Shown: positions 8,635-18,219, counted from the stretch's first letter. The stretch is DNA of 41,808 nt from Sediminibacterium sp. (GCA_021300455.1 JAJTDP010000007.1:1-41808); one strand, 5' to 3'. Translations and numbers: made by a program. Notes: generated by a model not told the origin, from the letters alone.

Positions 8635-9285
8635 ATGAAGTTTTTCATTGACACGGGTAATTTAGCTCAAATTAAAGAAGCCAATGATTTAGGCATTTTA
8701 GATGGTGTAACCACGAATCCTAGTTTAATGGCGCAAGTGGGTGTAAAAGGGGAGGCAGCTATTGCAGCACATTATAAAGCTATTTGTGAATTAGTGAATG
8801 GAGATATTAGTGCAGAAGTTTTGTCTACCGATTTTGCTACGATGGTAGAAGAGGGTAAAAAATTAGCAGCTATTCATAAGAATATTGTGGTGAAAGTGCC
8901 TATGATTAAAGATGGTATTAAAGCTATTAAGTGGTTTACCGATAATGGTATTCGTACTAACTGTACTTTAATTTTCTCTGCGGGTCAAGCAATTCTTGCA
9001 GCGAAGGCAGGTGCTACTTATGTTTCTCCATTTATTGGAAGAATTGACGATAGCTCTTGGGATGGAATGGAATTAATTAGTCAAATTAGACATATTTATG
9101 ATGTACAAGGTTTCAAATCTCAAATATTAGCTGCTTCTATTCGTAATGCTTTACATATTGTAAAAGCAGCAGAAGCAGGTGCTGATGTTTGTACTTGTCC
9201 TTTAGATTCTATTTTAGGATTATTAAAACATCCTTTAACTGATATTGGTTTAGCGAAGTTCTTAGAAGACGCTAAGAAAATGTAA
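8635..9285 (+). CDS. fsa: Fructose-6-phosphate aldolase / small transaldolase
   Basis: A 216-residue class I aldolase of the small transaldolase subfamily (FSA/TalC), a TIM barrel acting in the non-oxidative pentose phosphate pathway. The start MKFFIDTGN, the VTTNPSLM motif and the Schiff-base lysine at residue 87 in NIVVKVPM are all present, as are the later strands TLIFSAGQA and PFIGRIDD. Bacterial proteins of this exact length are mostly transaldolases, some true fructose-6-phosphate aldolases, and sequence alone does not decide between them. It lies directly downstream of the SRP RNA and ends in a strong terminator. Confidence 0.92.
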   Translation: MKFFIDTGNLAQIKEANDLGILDGVTTNPSLMAQVGVKGEAAIAAHYKAICELVNGDISAEVLSTDFATMVEEGKKLAAIHKNIVVKVPMIKDGIKAIKWFTDNGIRTNCTLIFSAGQAILAAKAGATYVSPFIGRIDDSSWDGMELISQIRHIYDVQGFKSQILAASIRNALHIVKAAEAGADVCTCPLDSILGLLKHPLTDIGLAKFLEDAKKM

Positions 9286-9310
9286 GCATTAATTCTTTAT
9301 TAGTTTATAC

Positions 9311-9344
9311 AAAAAATCCCTGCGAATTTTCGTGGGGATTTTTT
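9311..9344. terminator. Bidirectional intrinsic terminator between fsa and the oxidoreductase gene
   Basis: AAAAAATCCC pairs with GGGATTTTTT around an inner CGAA/TTCG pairing, giving a long hairpin with a T-run on either strand. It suits both the plus-strand aldolase gene and the converging minus-strand gene ending at 9368. Confidence 0.85.
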
Positions 9345-9367
9345 GTGGAGGTACTATGTAAATTTAT

Positions 9368-10405
9368 CTATAGTGTAATTGTTTTTCCTGCGGAAAAGCT
9401 TGCTCTTGCTGCTTCTAGTATGCGTATAATAGCTGCGCCGTGCTTTGCAGAAGTAGGAACAGCTTCGTTATGGTTAATGGCATATGCCATTTTCTCATAA
9501 AAGGTGCCGTAATTACCTGCTAAACTAGGTATGGTTTCAGTACTTATTTTACCTTCTGTATCTGTACTTAATATACCCCATTTCTCTTTGGCTTCTACTC
9601 CCCAATTCGGTGTATTGGGTTTTTTACCTGCAAGTAAATCGTCTTCTTGTATATCGGCTCTTTGTTTAATAAAACAACCCTTGGTTCCATAAATTTTATA
9701 AGCTGGTAATTGTTGCATGTATACCATTCCACTGGTTAACAATATTCTGTGGTTAGGGTAGTAAAGTAGTAGTGTAAAATAATCATCTACCCTGCCAACT
9801 TTTCTAGTGGTTCTTATATCTGCAAATACCGAAATTGGCATACCACTTAATAGTAAGGCTTGGTCAATTAAGTGAGGGCCTAAATCGAATAATACCCCCG
9901 ATCCTGGGGTGTTGGTTTCCTTATGTACTTTAGGGCTTAAGGTGGTTCTATATCTTTCAAAAGATATTTGTATGTCTAAAAATGTTCCAATTTTATCTTC
10001 TGCAATTAATTTTTGAAGTGTTAAAAAATCGGCGTCGTATCTTCTATTATGATATACCGCTAATTTTAAATTTAATTTTTGGGCTAAGGCATCTAATTCT
10101 TCTGCTTCTTTTACAGTAACAGTAAATGCTTTTTCTGTTACCACATGTTTGCCAGCTAATAAGGCGAGCTTGGTATATTCGTAATGCGTATCGTTAGGGG
10201 TATTCACTACTACTAAATGAATAGAGGGGTCATTTAATATTTCTTCATAACTACCAAAAGATTTTGCATTAGGGTAAATGGCTTGAATACTTTTTTGTGA
10301 CCTCTCCCAACAACCCACTAAATTAAAATGAGGATTAGTGTCAATAAAAGGCGCATGGAATAATTTTCCGCTCATGCCAAAGGAAACAAGTGCTGTGTTT
10401 ATCAT
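9368..10405 (-). CDS. Gfo/Idh/MocA-family NAD(P)-dependent oxidoreductase
   Basis: A 345-residue cytoplasmic sugar or polyol dehydrogenase-type enzyme. The N-terminal Rossmann domain begins [19 protein letters not shown], followed by [30 protein letters not shown], whose Glu-Lys is the family's catalytic lysine motif. The C-terminal alpha/beta domain has [17 protein letters not shown], with the usual GxxxDxGxHxxD histidine. It resembles the YdgJ-type group, and the substrate is unknown. The start codon overlaps the aconitase stop by four bases, so the two are co-transcribed and probably translationally coupled. Confidence 0.92.
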   Translation of the reverse strand: MINTALVSFGMSGKLFHAPFIDTNPHFNLVGCWERSQKSIQAIYPNAKSFGSYEEILNDPSIHLVVVNTPNDTHYEYTKLALLAGKHVVTEKAFTVTVKEAEELDALAQKLNLKLAVYHNRRYDADFLTLQKLIAEDKIGTFLDIQISFERYRTTLSPKVHKETNTPGSGVLFDLGPHLIDQALLLSGMPISVFADIRTTRKVGRVDDYFTLLLYYPNHRILLTSGMVYMQQLPAYKIYGTKGCFIKQRADIQEDDLLAGKKPNTPNWGVEAKEKWGILSTDTEGKISTETIPSLAGNYGTFYEKMAYAINHNEAVPTSAKHGAAIIRILEAARASFSAGKTITL

Positions 10406-12669
10406 CCCGCAACTTGTTTTCTTATGATATTTAAAGCACCACCTGCTTTAAACCACTCAATTTGTTGTTGGTTATAAGTATGGTTGGCTTCAATGGTATC
10501 TATAGTTCCATCTTTATGCGTTAAAACTAATGTAAGTGGCTTACCCGCAGTAAACTGAGTTAATCCGTTTACATCAATGGTATCGTCTTCTAAAATTTTA
10601 TCGTAATCGGCTTTGTTAGCGAATGTTAATGCCAACATACCTTGCTTTTTCAAGTTGGTTTCGTGAATACGTGCAAATGATTTAGTCAATACCACTCGAA
10701 CACCTAAATGTCTTGGTTCCATGGCTGCATGCTCGCGAGAACTACCTTCTCCGTAGTTTTCATCACCCACAACAATAGTGCCCACACCTCCAGCTTTGTA
10801 AGCTCTCTGTGTATTTGGAACAGTATCGTAATTGCCATTGATTTGACTTTTAACGTTGTCTGTTTTTTCATTGAAGAAATTCACCGCACCTATTAATAAG
10901 TTATTAGAAATATTATCTAAGTGACCACGGAATTTTAACCAAGGGCCTGCCATAGAAATATGGTCGGTAGTACATTTTCCTTTTGCCTTTATTAATAATT
11001 TCAATGATTTTAAATCGGTGCCTTCCCATGCTGCAAAAGGGTCTAATAATTGTAAACGCTTTGAACTTGGATCCACTGCAATAGTCACTTTAGAACCATC
11101 TTCTGCTGGTGCTTGGTAGCCAGCGTCTTCCACAGCAAAACCTTTCAATGGTAATTCATCGCCAGTAGGAGCGTCTAATTTTACTTGTTCACCTTTATTA
11201 TTAGTAAGTGTATCTGTTAACGGATTGAAATTTAAATCACCTGCAATAGCAAGGGCTGTAATTAATTCAGGAGAACCAACAAAGGCAAAAGTATTTGGGT
11301 TGCCATCGGCACGCTTTGCAAAGTTTCTATTGAAAGAATGTACAATGGTATTTTTTTCTTTTTTCTCTGCACCTAAACGTTCCCACATTCCAATACAAGG
11401 TCCACAAGCATTCGCAAATACTTTGGCACCAATTTGGCTGAACACCTCTAAGAAGCCATCTCTTTCAATGGTGTATCTTACTTGCTCAGAACCTGGTGTA
11501 ATTAAGTATTCAGATTGCATAGTTAAACCCTTGGCTGAAACTTGTTTCGCTAAACTTACTGCACGGCTAATATCTTCGTAAGAAGAGTTCGTACAACTAC
11601 CAATTAAACCCACTTCAATTTTGGTAGGCCATCCGTTGGCAGCAGCTGCTTCTTTCATTTTAGAAATAGGCGTTGCTAAGTCTGGAGTGAAAGGCCCGTT
11701 TAAGTGTGGCTCTAAAGTATTCAAATCAATTTCAATCACTTGATCAAAGTATTTCTCAGGGCTTGCGTAAACTTCAGGGTCTGCTGTTAAATGAGCAGCC
11801 ACTGTATCGGCTAAGCTAGCCACATCGGCACGACCTGTAGATTGTAAATAACGGCTCATGCTTGCATCGTATCCAAATGTAGAAGTAGTAGCTCCAATTT
11901 CAGCACCCATATTACAAATAGTTCCTTTACCAGTACAACTCATGCTAGTAGCACCTTCTCCAAAATATTCTACAATGGCACCGGTTCCACCTTTTACAGT
12001 TAAGATACCAGCTACTTTTAAAATCACATCCTTAGGCGCAGTCCATCCATTTAACTTTCCAGTTAATTTGATACCGATTAATTTAGGCCATTTTAATTCC
12101 CATGGAAGACCTGCCATTACATCGCAAGCATCTGCTCCACCTACACCAATGGCAATCATACCTAGTCCACCAGCATTTACTGTATGTGAATCGGTGCCTA
12201 TCATTAAACCACCTGGGAAGGCATAGTTTTCTAAAACCACTTGGTGAATAATACCTGCACCTGGTTTCCAGAATCCTAAACCATATTTATTAGATACAGA
12301 GGCTAAGAAATCATATACTTCTTTACTATCTGTAGTGGCTACTTGTAAATCTTGTTTGGCTTCCACTTTCGCAGAAATTAAATGGTCGCAGTGCACGGTA
12401 CTAGGTACCGCTACTTTAGGACGGCCTGCTTGCATAAATTGCAATAATGCCATTTGAGCAGTAGCGTCTTGCATCGCCACACGGTCTGGTGCAAAATCGA
12501 CATAAGAACCACCTCTTTCAAAGCTTTCTAATTTTTGATCGCTATGTAAATGAGAGAATAAGATTTTCTCAGATAAGCTTAAAGGACGACCTAATAATTT
12601 ACGCGCCGCTTCTACTTTAGCAGGCATTGCAGCATACAATTTTTTGATCATTTCGATATCAAAAGCCAT
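10402..12669 (-). CDS. acn: Aconitate hydratase, mitochondrial-type
   Basis: Converts citrate to isocitrate in the TCA cycle using a [4Fe-4S] cluster. The 755-residue product has the three cluster cysteines at about residues 359 (IGSCTNSS), 422 and 425 ([10 protein letters not shown]), the substrate motifs [11 protein letters not shown] and [10 protein letters not shown], and a C-terminal swivel domain. Its length and sequence place it with the mitochondrial-like aconitases rather than the roughly 900-residue AcnA. I chose ATG at 12669: the frame can be extended to a GTG at 12753, but the added residues look non-coding and a TAnnTTTG promoter at 12699-12706 lies inside that extension. It overlaps the downstream oxidoreductase gene by four bases. 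Confidence 0.95.
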   Translation of the reverse strand: MAFDIEMIKKLYAAMPAKVEAARKLLGRPLSLSEKILFSHLHSDQKLESFERGGSYVDFAPDRVAMQDATAQMALLQFMQAGRPKVAVPSTVHCDHLISAKVEAKQDLQVATTDSKEVYDFLASVSNKYGLGFWKPGAGIIHQVVLENYAFPGGLMIGTDSHTVNAGGLGMIAIGVGGADACDVMAGLPWELKWPKLIGIKLTGKLNGWTAPKDVILKVAGILTVKGGTGAIVEYFGEGATSMSCTGKGTICNMGAEIGATTSTFGYDASMSRYLQSTGRADVASLADTVAAHLTADPEVYASPEKYFDQVIEIDLNTLEPHLNGPFTPDLATPISKMKEAAAANGWPTKIEVGLIGSCTNSSYEDISRAVSLAKQVSAKGLTMQSEYLITPGSEQVRYTIERDGFLEVFSQIGAKVFANACGPCIGMWERLGAEKKEKNTIVHSFNRNFAKRADGNPNTFAFVGSPELITALAIAGDLNFNPLTDTLTNNKGEQVKLDAPTGDELPLKGFAVEDAGYQAPAEDGSKVTIAVDPSSKRLQLLDPFAAWEGTDLKSLKLLIKAKGKCTTDHISMAGPWLKFRGHLDNISNNLLIGAVNFFNEKTDNVKSQINGNYDTVPNTQRAYKAGGVGTIVVGDENYGEGSSREHAAMEPRHLGVRVVLTKSFARIHETNLKKQGMLALTFANKADYDKILEDDTIDVNGLTQFTAGKPLTLVLTHKDGTIDTIEANHTYNQQQIEWFKAGGALNIIRKQVAG

Positions 12670-12698
12670 GGTTCTTAGTTTTGTTGTTAAAATTGGGC

Positions 12699-12706
12699 CA
12701 AAGGTA
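12699..12706 (-). promoter_or_regulatory. Probable acn promoter, -7 element
   Basis: On the minus strand this reads TACCTTTG, an exact TAnnTTTG match about 30 bases before the aconitase ATG. A TTTTTTG run lies 24 bases further upstream, somewhat further than ideal. Confidence 0.5.
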
Positions 12707-12792
12707 AGCCAAAATTGAACCCGGTTGAAGCAAAAAATACAGTTTATATCCACTTTTTTTGATAGATTGCATTAGATTTAAACGCTTTTCCT

Positions 12793-13014
12793 ATGCAAAA
12801 AATGAAGGATTTTTTTGAATTACACGCTTTTGGGGTATGTACCGCCATTGGAGAGCGCCTAGGCATTGCGACCAGCAAAATAAGAATGTGGTTTATCTAT
12901 ATTTCATTTCTTACATTAGGCTCTCCAGTGATTGTATATATGGTGCTGGCTTTTTGGAGAAGTATCCGCAGGTATATTCTACTAGGGAAAAGAAATCCCA
13001 TGAAATATTTTTAG
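12793..13014 (+). CDS. Small PspC-domain membrane protein
   Basis: A 73-residue protein with the PspC domain pattern: FGVCTAIGERLGIATSKIRMWFIYISF followed by a hydrophobic segment at about 37-55 (LTLGSPVIVYMVLAFW) and a basic tail. In Bacteroidota such stand-alone PspC proteins are usual just upstream of other genes and are presumed inner-membrane stress-response components. The exact role is not established. The gene diverges from acn and converges with kdsA. An overlapping frame shifted by one base is a shadow. Confidence 0.8.
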   Translation: MQKMKDFFELHAFGVCTAIGERLGIATSKIRMWFIYISFLTLGSPVIVYMVLAFWRSIRRYILLGKRNPMKYF

Positions 13015-13032
13015 CATTATTAGTTGTAAAAA

Positions 13033-13857
13033 CTAAATAACTGCTTTTTTCAGTCTCACTAATTTTTCTAATAAAGGCGCCAATTTATCTAAAGGCAACA
13101 TGTTTGCCCCATCACTTTTTGCTTGTGCTGGATTAGGATGTGTTTCAATAAATAATCCATGCGCTCCTGTGGCAATAGCTGCCTTTGCAATGGTTTCTAT
13201 TAATTGAGGATTACCTCCTGTGACACCACTTGTTTGATTCGGTTGTTGTAATGAATGCGTGCAATCCATTATCACGGGTACGCCGTTTTCTGCCATGGCA
13301 GGAATATTACGATAGTCTACTACTAAGTCTTGGTAGCCAAATGTATTACCGCGTTCTGTAAGCATTACTTTATCATTACCCGCTAATCTTATTTTATCTA
13401 CTGCAAATTTCATAGAAGCCCCACTTAAAAATTGTCCTTTTTTGACGTTCACAATTTTTCCTGTTGCAGCGGCTGCAATAAGTAAATCGGTTTGACGACA
13501 AAGGAAAGCTGGTATTTGTAAAATATCAATATACTTTGCGGCAATGGCAGCTTCGTCATGTGCATGAATATCGGAAGTAGTAGGTACTTTGAAAGTGGCG
13601 CCTACTTTTTTTATAAGTTCCATGCCTGTATCATCTCCAATTCCAGTAAATGAATTGGCACTTGTTCTATTTGCTTTTCTATAGCTTGCTTTAAATACAT
13701 AAGCAATACCTAAGTTCTTACATAGGGTAGAAACCTTCTCTCCAATTTCCATTACTAATTCTTCATTTTCTACAACACAAGGACCAGCGATTAAAAAAAA
13801 TTGCTGCGCGTCGTAGCTTTGGTCTTTAAATAAATCCTTTAAAAATGGAGCGTTCAT
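13033..13857 (-). CDS. kdsA: 3-deoxy-8-phosphooctulonate (Kdo-8-P) synthase
   Basis: Condenses arabinose-5-phosphate with phosphoenolpyruvate to Kdo-8-phosphate for lipopolysaccharide core synthesis. The 274-residue TIM-barrel protein shows FLIAGPCVVE at about residues 21-30, FKASYRKANRTS, the DIHAHDEA region, and VIMDCTHSLQQPN. Cys27, in the position that is Asn in the E. coli enzyme, marks it as the metal-dependent class (known from the Aquifex enzyme). It is the last gene of the minus-strand operon starting at parA, 34 bases after the outer-membrane protein gene, and shows the window organism makes Kdo-containing lipopolysaccharide. Confidence 0.95.
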   Translation of the reverse strand: MNAPFLKDLFKDQSYDAQQFFLIAGPCVVENEELVMEIGEKVSTLCKNLGIAYVFKASYRKANRTSANSFTGIGDDTGMELIKKVGATFKVPTTSDIHAHDEAAIAAKYIDILQIPAFLCRQTDLLIAAAATGKIVNVKKGQFLSGASMKFAVDKIRLAGNDKVMLTERGNTFGYQDLVVDYRNIPAMAENGVPVIMDCTHSLQQPNQTSGVTGGNPQLIETIAKAAIATGAHGLFIETHPNPAQAKSDGANMLPLDKLAPLLEKLVRLKKAVI

Positions 13858-13891
13858 TTGATACTGTTTTGAGCTAGCAAAGCTAGCGTAT

Positions 13892-14650
13892 TTAAAATCT
13901 TAATCCAAGGCCAATGCCTAGTCCTCTTAAGCCCCACCAGGGTCCTTCTGTATCAACTGAAGCCTTGGATGCAGTTACAGTTGATTTTAATCTAAAAGGG
14001 TCTGCCTTGGTATTATCTAATACTTGTTTCAAAGCATCTTGGGCTGGTTTAGGAAAGCCAACTGGAGGACTAAATTCAAGTTTACCAGTAGAGCTTCCAT
14101 AATGGCCTCCTATGAAGGAGATGTCCAAAACTAGTTTAGTTAATAATTGAAATTGCATACCTACATGGGCGCCATAGCTCTGTGACCTCACTGTACCCTC
14201 TAAAGTAGCTAAGGCAGTTATAGGTTTTACAATTTCAGCAGGAAAAATTTTATCGGGGGTATAGGTATATGAGGTAGGCACTGATAAGTCGTAATTGCCA
14301 TAACGAATATAAGGCCCTATATAAAAACCAGACATTTTAGACAAGCCTAGATAAAAACGGCCTTCGAAAGTAATGGTGGTATTACCAAATTTAAAATTAT
14401 CAAAATCGATAGCAGGGTTATCAATGAATTGTTTTGCAATTGATTTTAAAGGCAGTGTAGAAAGTGGCATATGTTTATAATTCACCGACAATGAAATAAA
14501 GCGATTGATGCTTTTCTCAAAAGTTAAATTATAATTATTGATCGCATCAGCCGATAAATTCGTTTTTAAAATATTATCACCCCCTATTAAACTTTGTGAA
14601 GAAGCGTTGAAAGCTATAAAGATGAAAAAGAGTGTAAATATTTTTTTCAT
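13892..14650 (-). CDS. Predicted outer-membrane beta-barrel protein, DUF3575-like
   Basis: A 252-residue secreted protein with a clear signal peptide (MKKIFTLFFIFIAFNASSQS). The body alternates polar and hydrophobic residues, with phrases such as YNLTFEKSINRFISLSVNY, GFYIGPYIRYG and a terminal GLGIGLGLRF ending in Phe, typical of a small outer-membrane barrel. The early pattern NILKTNLSADAINNYNLTFEKSI resembles DUF3575 proteins, a weak family assignment. Function is unknown. It lies in the same operon as the Rrf2 regulator (4-base gap) and kdsA. Confidence 0.75.
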   Translation of the reverse strand: MKKIFTLFFIFIAFNASSQSLIGGDNILKTNLSADAINNYNLTFEKSINRFISLSVNYKHMPLSTLPLKSIAKQFIDNPAIDFDNFKFGNTTITFEGRFYLGLSKMSGFYIGPYIRYGNYDLSVPTSYTYTPDKIFPAEIVKPITALATLEGTVRSQSYGAHVGMQFQLLTKLVLDISFIGGHYGSSTGKLEFSPPVGFPKPAQDALKQVLDNTKADPFRLKSTVTASKASVDTEGPWWGLRGLGIGLGLRF

Positions 14651-14654
14651 AAAT

Positions 14655-15068
14655 TTATTTTATAGCACTTAGGTCGGCTACTGTTTTATTGTCTAGTATG
14701 GCCAAGGTGTTATCTCTTACTGCGGCCATGACTTTATTAATGCCGCATTTTTTTTCATTGCAATCGGCGCATTTTTCATAAAAATTTAAACTCACGCAAG
14801 GTAGAAGGGCAATGGGGCCTTCGATAATTCTAAAGATGGCCGATAATTTTATTTTTTCAGGCGCTTGTGCAAAGAAGTAACCTCCATGTTTTCCTTTTTT
14901 ACTTTCTAAAAAACCTGCTTTTCTAAGTAATAGTAAAATATTCTCCAAAAATTTTATGGGTATATTTTTTTGACGCGCAATTTCTGCAATTAAGATAGGA
15001 TCATCAGTATGCTTCTCCACCATATAGGAGAGTGCTTGTAGTGCATATTGAGTTTTTTTGGATAACAT
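14655..15068 (-). CDS. Rrf2-family transcriptional regulator with cysteine cluster
   Basis: A 137-residue winged-helix DNA-binding protein. The N-terminus (LSKKTQYALQALSYMVEK, then the recognition helix region IPIKFLENILLLLRKAGFLESKKGKHGGY) is typical Rrf2. Cysteines at 91, 100, 103 and 108 form a cluster where IscR- and NsrR-type members bind an iron-sulfur cluster, so redox or iron-sulfur sensing is likely by analogy but not shown. The gene sits between dapB (8-base gap) and the outer-membrane protein gene (4-base gap) in the parA-kdsA operon. Its targets cannot be read from the sequence. Confidence 0.88.
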   Translation of the reverse strand: MLSKKTQYALQALSYMVEKHTDDPILIAEIARQKNIPIKFLENILLLLRKAGFLESKKGKHGGYFFAQAPEKIKLSAIFRIIEGPIALLPCVSLNFYEKCADCNEKKCGINKVMAAVRDNTLAILDNKTVADLSAIK

Positions 15069-15076
15069 AAAAATGA

Positions 15077-15793
15077 TTAAAGACCTAGAACGTCTTTCAT
15101 GGTGAAGATACCCATTTTTTGATTGGCAAATTCGGCGGCTAAAACTGCACCTGCTGCAAAACCTTTGCGCGTATGGGCCGTATGGGTTATTTCAATACTA
15201 TCAATAGGAGAATCATAAGTAACGCTATGTGTTCCAGGGGCAGGGTCTATTCTTTCAGAACGAATGATTAAGTCACGTGCTTCGCTGCTTGGCTCGTTGA
15301 CCCATTTATTTTTTCTTCCTATTTTGGCTAATATTTGTTCCGCTAAGCTAATGGCTGTTCCACTAGGTGCATCCTTTTTTTCGGTATGATGTGTTTCTGT
15401 CATTGATACATCATAATTATCATAAGGTTCCATTAATGCAGCCAGCTGTTTATTAATTTCAAAAAATAAATTTACCCCAATACTAAAATTGCTTGCATAA
15501 ATTAAACAGCCCTTTTTTTCTTCACAAAGTATTTTGGCTTTTTCAAATTGGTCTAACCAACCAGTAGAGCCACTTATAACAGGCACACCCCACTCAATAC
15601 ATTTAGTAATATTTTCAAAAGCGGTATGGGGTCCTGTAAATTCAATAGCAACATGGGCCTTTTGTATATTTTCTTTGGTGAAATCAGAAGTATTAGATAC
15701 GTCTATCTTTAATACAATTTCGTGTCCCTTTGCTATTGCTATTTCTTCAATGGCTTTACCCATTTTACCATAACCGATTAATGCAATTTTCAT
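15077..15793 (-). CDS. dapB: 4-hydroxy-tetrahydrodipicolinate reductase
   Basis: Reduces hydroxytetrahydrodipicolinate to tetrahydrodipicolinate in lysine and diaminopimelate synthesis. At 238 residues it has the Rossmann start MKIALIGYGKMGKAIEE, the EFTGPHT segment, and the catalytic-domain motif ETHHTEKKDAPSGTA with the conserved His pair and Lys. It sits 15 bases after the DUF5683 gene in the parA-led operon; parA-parB-DUF5683-dapB is a recurrent order in Bacteroidota. Confidence 0.95.
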   Translation of the reverse strand: MKIALIGYGKMGKAIEEIAIAKGHEIVLKIDVSNTSDFTKENIQKAHVAIEFTGPHTAFENITKCIEWGVPVISGSTGWLDQFEKAKILCEEKKGCLIYASNFSIGVNLFFEINKQLAALMEPYDNYDVSMTETHHTEKKDAPSGTAISLAEQILAKIGRKNKWVNEPSSEARDLIIRSERIDPAPGTHSVTYDSPIDSIEITHTAHTRKGFAAGAVLAAEFANQKMGIFTMKDVLGL

Positions 15794-15808
15794 ATGCCTG
15801 CGATTAAA

Positions 15809-16381
15809 TTATTTGGAATGCTTGCTTTTAAAATGAAATTGTAAGGACAATCCCGTTTGTTGCTGTTGAGGTTGCACATAAGGTACCATTCTAAATGATA
15901 AATTATTACTTACATCAAATTCTTTTAACTGACCTGATACCGTGGCATCCACTACATTCACACCCCAGGCAAGTATAAACCACATAATGGAGTAGTCTCT
16001 ATCTCTTCTAAATATATTACGGTAGCTCTGCAAAGAACCAATACTTAAATATTGCAATTTTGAGTCAATATAGGGGAGGTCGGAATTATCTCCATTCTCT
16101 GCTTTAAACTTTGCTTCGTAAGCAAACTTAGTTTTCAGGTACATATCATTATTGTACACATAAGTGGAAGCAGGTATCGCTAATACACCATACACTAAAG
16201 GGACTTTCCAATATTGTTTATTGTATAGCTGGCCCCATCCTGGCACTATGGCTGACCTTCTAGTAGCTCGACGAGGATTATGAGGTTTTACGGTATCTGT
16301 TTTTTGGAGATAGGCACTATCTTGGCTATAGGCAGATGGCTGCATCATTAGCAGCAGCAGTAAAATGGTGAGTAGCCGCAT
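15809..16381 (-). CDS. DUF5683 domain protein, secreted or envelope-associated
   Basis: A 190-residue protein with an N-terminal signal peptide (MRLLTILLLLLMMQPSAYSQ). The DUF5683 core is clear: RRSAIVPGWGQLYNKQYWKVPLVYG near residues 40-65, a hydrophobic segment, and RDRDYSIMWFILAWGVNVVDATVSG near 130-155. The function of the family is unknown; it regularly accompanies parAB and dapB in Bacteroidota. It starts 29 bases after parB. Confidence 0.88.
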   Translation of the reverse strand: MRLLTILLLLLMMQPSAYSQDSAYLQKTDTVKPHNPRRATRRSAIVPGWGQLYNKQYWKVPLVYGVLAIPASTYVYNNDMYLKTKFAYEAKFKAENGDNSDLPYIDSKLQYLSIGSLQSYRNIFRRDRDYSIMWFILAWGVNVVDATVSGQLKEFDVSNNLSFRMVPYVQPQQQQTGLSLQFHFKSKHSK

Positions 16382-16410
16382 CCTGAATAAATTCCTTTTA
16401 AAAAATGTTA

Positions 16411-17334
16411 CTAGCTAATGCTTAGTTGCATTGCTTCTAGTATTTTATTTAATCCATTAAGATCAGAGTATTCAATTGTAATTTTTCCGCTACCATTTTT
16501 TTGGTGTTGTAAAATAACCTTGGTTGATAAATGACTGGTTAATTTATCTTCTAATTTTTTATATACTGGAGATAATTGGTTTTTTGCAGTTGCCACAGAA
16601 GGTTTAAAGGCTTTGCCTGCTAAATTCATTTTACGAATTAACTCCTCTGTTTGTTTTACGGTTAAGCCTTTCTCTGTAATTTCTTTGAATAAGAATAATT
16701 GCTTCTCAATTTCTTTACCTAATAATAATTTGGCTAAACTTACACTTAAGCTACCGTTTCGAAGCGCTGCTTGTAAGCTAGGTGGAAGTTCTAATAATCT
16801 TATGTAGTTTGAAATAGTAGACCTATCCACGCCCATTCTTTCTGCTACTTTTTCTTGTGTGTAACTTAATTCTTCCATCATACGCTGATAGCTTAATGCA
16901 ATTTCAATTTCATTAAGGTCCACTCTTTGTAAGTTCTCAAGTAAGGCTAATTCCAATAGTTCTTTATCGTTGCCAGTTCTAACATAGGCTGGTAAATCGC
17001 TTAAGCCTGCTATTTTTGCTGCACGAAAACGACGCTCGCCTGCAATCAATTGATATTTGCCATTGGTTAACTGCGCAACAGTAATAGGTTGAATTAAATC
17101 ATGTATTTGAATAGAACTCGCTAATTCTTTTAATGCTTTTTCATCAAAATCTTTTCTAGGATTCTTTGGATTGACAACAATGTCTGTTAAGAGTATACGA
17201 TTGCTGGCTAGGGCTTTTTCTATCACAGCAGGTTGAACTCTTCCTGCTGGGTTCTTGTAATCCGCGTCTATATTTTGCAATAGAGAGCGAAGTCCTTTTC
17301 CAATGAGGTCTTTATTAGGGGTGCTCTTGCTCAT
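16411..17334 (-). CDS. parB: Chromosome-partitioning protein ParB
   Basis: A 307-residue ParB/Spo0J protein that binds parS and loads SMC. The N-terminus KDLIGKGLRSLL is the usual ParA-interacting segment. The CTPase/ParB domain has NPRKDFDEKALKELASSI and GERRFRAAKIAG, whose arginine patch binds CTP and promotes spreading. The helix-turn-helix is at about EKVAERMGVDRSTISNYIRLLELP, and a C-terminal dimer domain follows. parB follows parA by two bases. I searched by eye for the palindromic parS core in this window and found none, so the centromere sites are probably elsewhere. Confidence 0.95.
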   Translation of the reverse strand: MSKSTPNKDLIGKGLRSLLQNIDADYKNPAGRVQPAVIEKALASNRILLTDIVVNPKNPRKDFDEKALKELASSIQIHDLIQPITVAQLTNGKYQLIAGERRFRAAKIAGLSDLPAYVRTGNDKELLELALLENLQRVDLNEIEIALSYQRMMEELSYTQEKVAERMGVDRSTISNYIRLLELPPSLQAALRNGSLSVSLAKLLLGKEIEKQLFLFKEITEKGLTVKQTEELIRKMNLAGKAFKPSVATAKNQLSPVYKKLEDKLTSHLSTKVILQHQKNGSGKITIEYSDLNGLNKILEAMQLSIS

Positions 17335-17336
17335 AA

Positions 17337-18137
17337 TTAATCTATTATACGCTCGGCATTACTCATATTAGTCATGCCATTTTTTTGTAAAATTTCTTTT
17401 GCTAGGTTTAAGTAGTTCACCGTGCCCTTGCTATCTGCATCATATAAAATAACAGGCTTTCCTACACTAGGGGCTTCACTTAAACGCGTGTTTCTATGAA
17501 TGATGGTAGAAAATACCATTTCATCAAAATGCTTACGCACTTCACTTACGACTTGATTGCTTAAGCGAAGTCTTCCATCGTACATAGTCATTAAGATACC
17601 TTCAATTTGTAATTCAGGATTTAATCTACTTTGTACAATTTTAATAGTATTTAATAATTTACCTAAACCTTCTAATGCAAAAAACTCACATTGCACAGGT
17701 ACAATGACACTATCGGCAGCTACTAATGCATTGACGGTAATTAAACCTAAAGAAGGTAAACAGTCGATAATAATGAAATCGTATTGGTCTGAAATAGGGG
17801 CAATTAATTCTTTTAATACATTCTCTCTATTAGGTAGGTTCACTAATTCAATTTCGGCACCCACTAAATCTATATGAGAGGGGATGACGTCTAAATGAGG
17901 AATTTCAGATTTTAATATAATATCGCAAAGCGGCGTTTGATTAATCATGCCATCGTATAAGCTGGTTGTGATATTATGTAAATCAAATCCAACACCTGTA
18001 GTACTATTTGCTTGAGGATCGGCATCAATTAATAGGGTTCTGTATTCCAATACGGCCAAACTTGCCGCAATATTTATGGCAGAAGTGGTTTTACCCACAC
18101 CCCCTTTTTGATTCGCTATTCCTATTATTCTAGCCAT
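17337..18137 (-). CDS. parA: Chromosome-partitioning ATPase ParA (Soj)
   Basis: A 266-residue Walker-type ATPase that drives origin segregation with ParB. The deviant Walker A motif [16 protein letters not shown] is near the start, [12 protein letters not shown] is the A' motif, and [11 protein letters not shown] is Walker B. I chose ATG at 18137; the frame can be extended to a TTG at 18164, but that would begin inside the promoter element at 18162-18169. parA heads a seven-gene minus-strand run down to kdsA, with gaps of 2 to 34 bases. Confidence 0.95.
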   Translation of the reverse strand: MARIIGIANQKGGVGKTTSAINIAASLAVLEYRTLLIDADPQANSTTGVGFDLHNITTSLYDGMINQTPLCDIILKSEIPHLDVIPSHIDLVGAEIELVNLPNRENVLKELIAPISDQYDFIIIDCLPSLGLITVNALVAADSVIVPVQCEFFALEGLGKLLNTIKIVQSRLNPELQIEGILMTMYDGRLRLSNQVVSEVRKHFDEMVFSTIIHRNTRLSEAPSVGKPVILYDADSKGTVNYLNLAKEILQKNGMTNMSNAERIID

Positions 18138-18161
18138 AAACTGGATATCCTTAATTTCTGC

Positions 18162-18169
18162 CAAAAATA
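18162..18169 (-). promoter_or_regulatory. Probable parA operon promoter, -7 element
   Basis: On the minus strand this reads TATTTTTG, matching TAnnTTTG, with a TTTG box 15 bases upstream (slightly short spacing). It lies about 25 bases before the parA ATG and would drive the parA-to-kdsA run. Confidence 0.5.
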
Positions 18170-18195
18170 AGGCATAAATGCTAACAAATTGGCCT

Positions 18196-18203
18196 TAATT
18201 TTG
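18196..18203 (+). promoter_or_regulatory. Probable metallophosphoesterase promoter, -7 element
   Basis: TAATTTTG matches TAnnTTTG and ends 16 bases before the start codon at 18220. No clear TTTG box lies upstream. It is back to back with the parA promoter. Confidence 0.4.
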
Positions 18204-18219
18204 TGCTTTAAATTTTAAT

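Noticed and set aside
11225..12226. Long open frames on the plus strand opposite the aconitase gene (118 and 122 codons)
   Set aside because: They are antisense shadows of a strongly conserved coding region, show no recognisable domain or signal, and have no promoter or start context of their own.
12670..12753. N-terminal extension of aconitase from GTG 12753
   Set aside because: The added residues do not resemble aconitase and a TAnnTTTG promoter element sits inside the extension.
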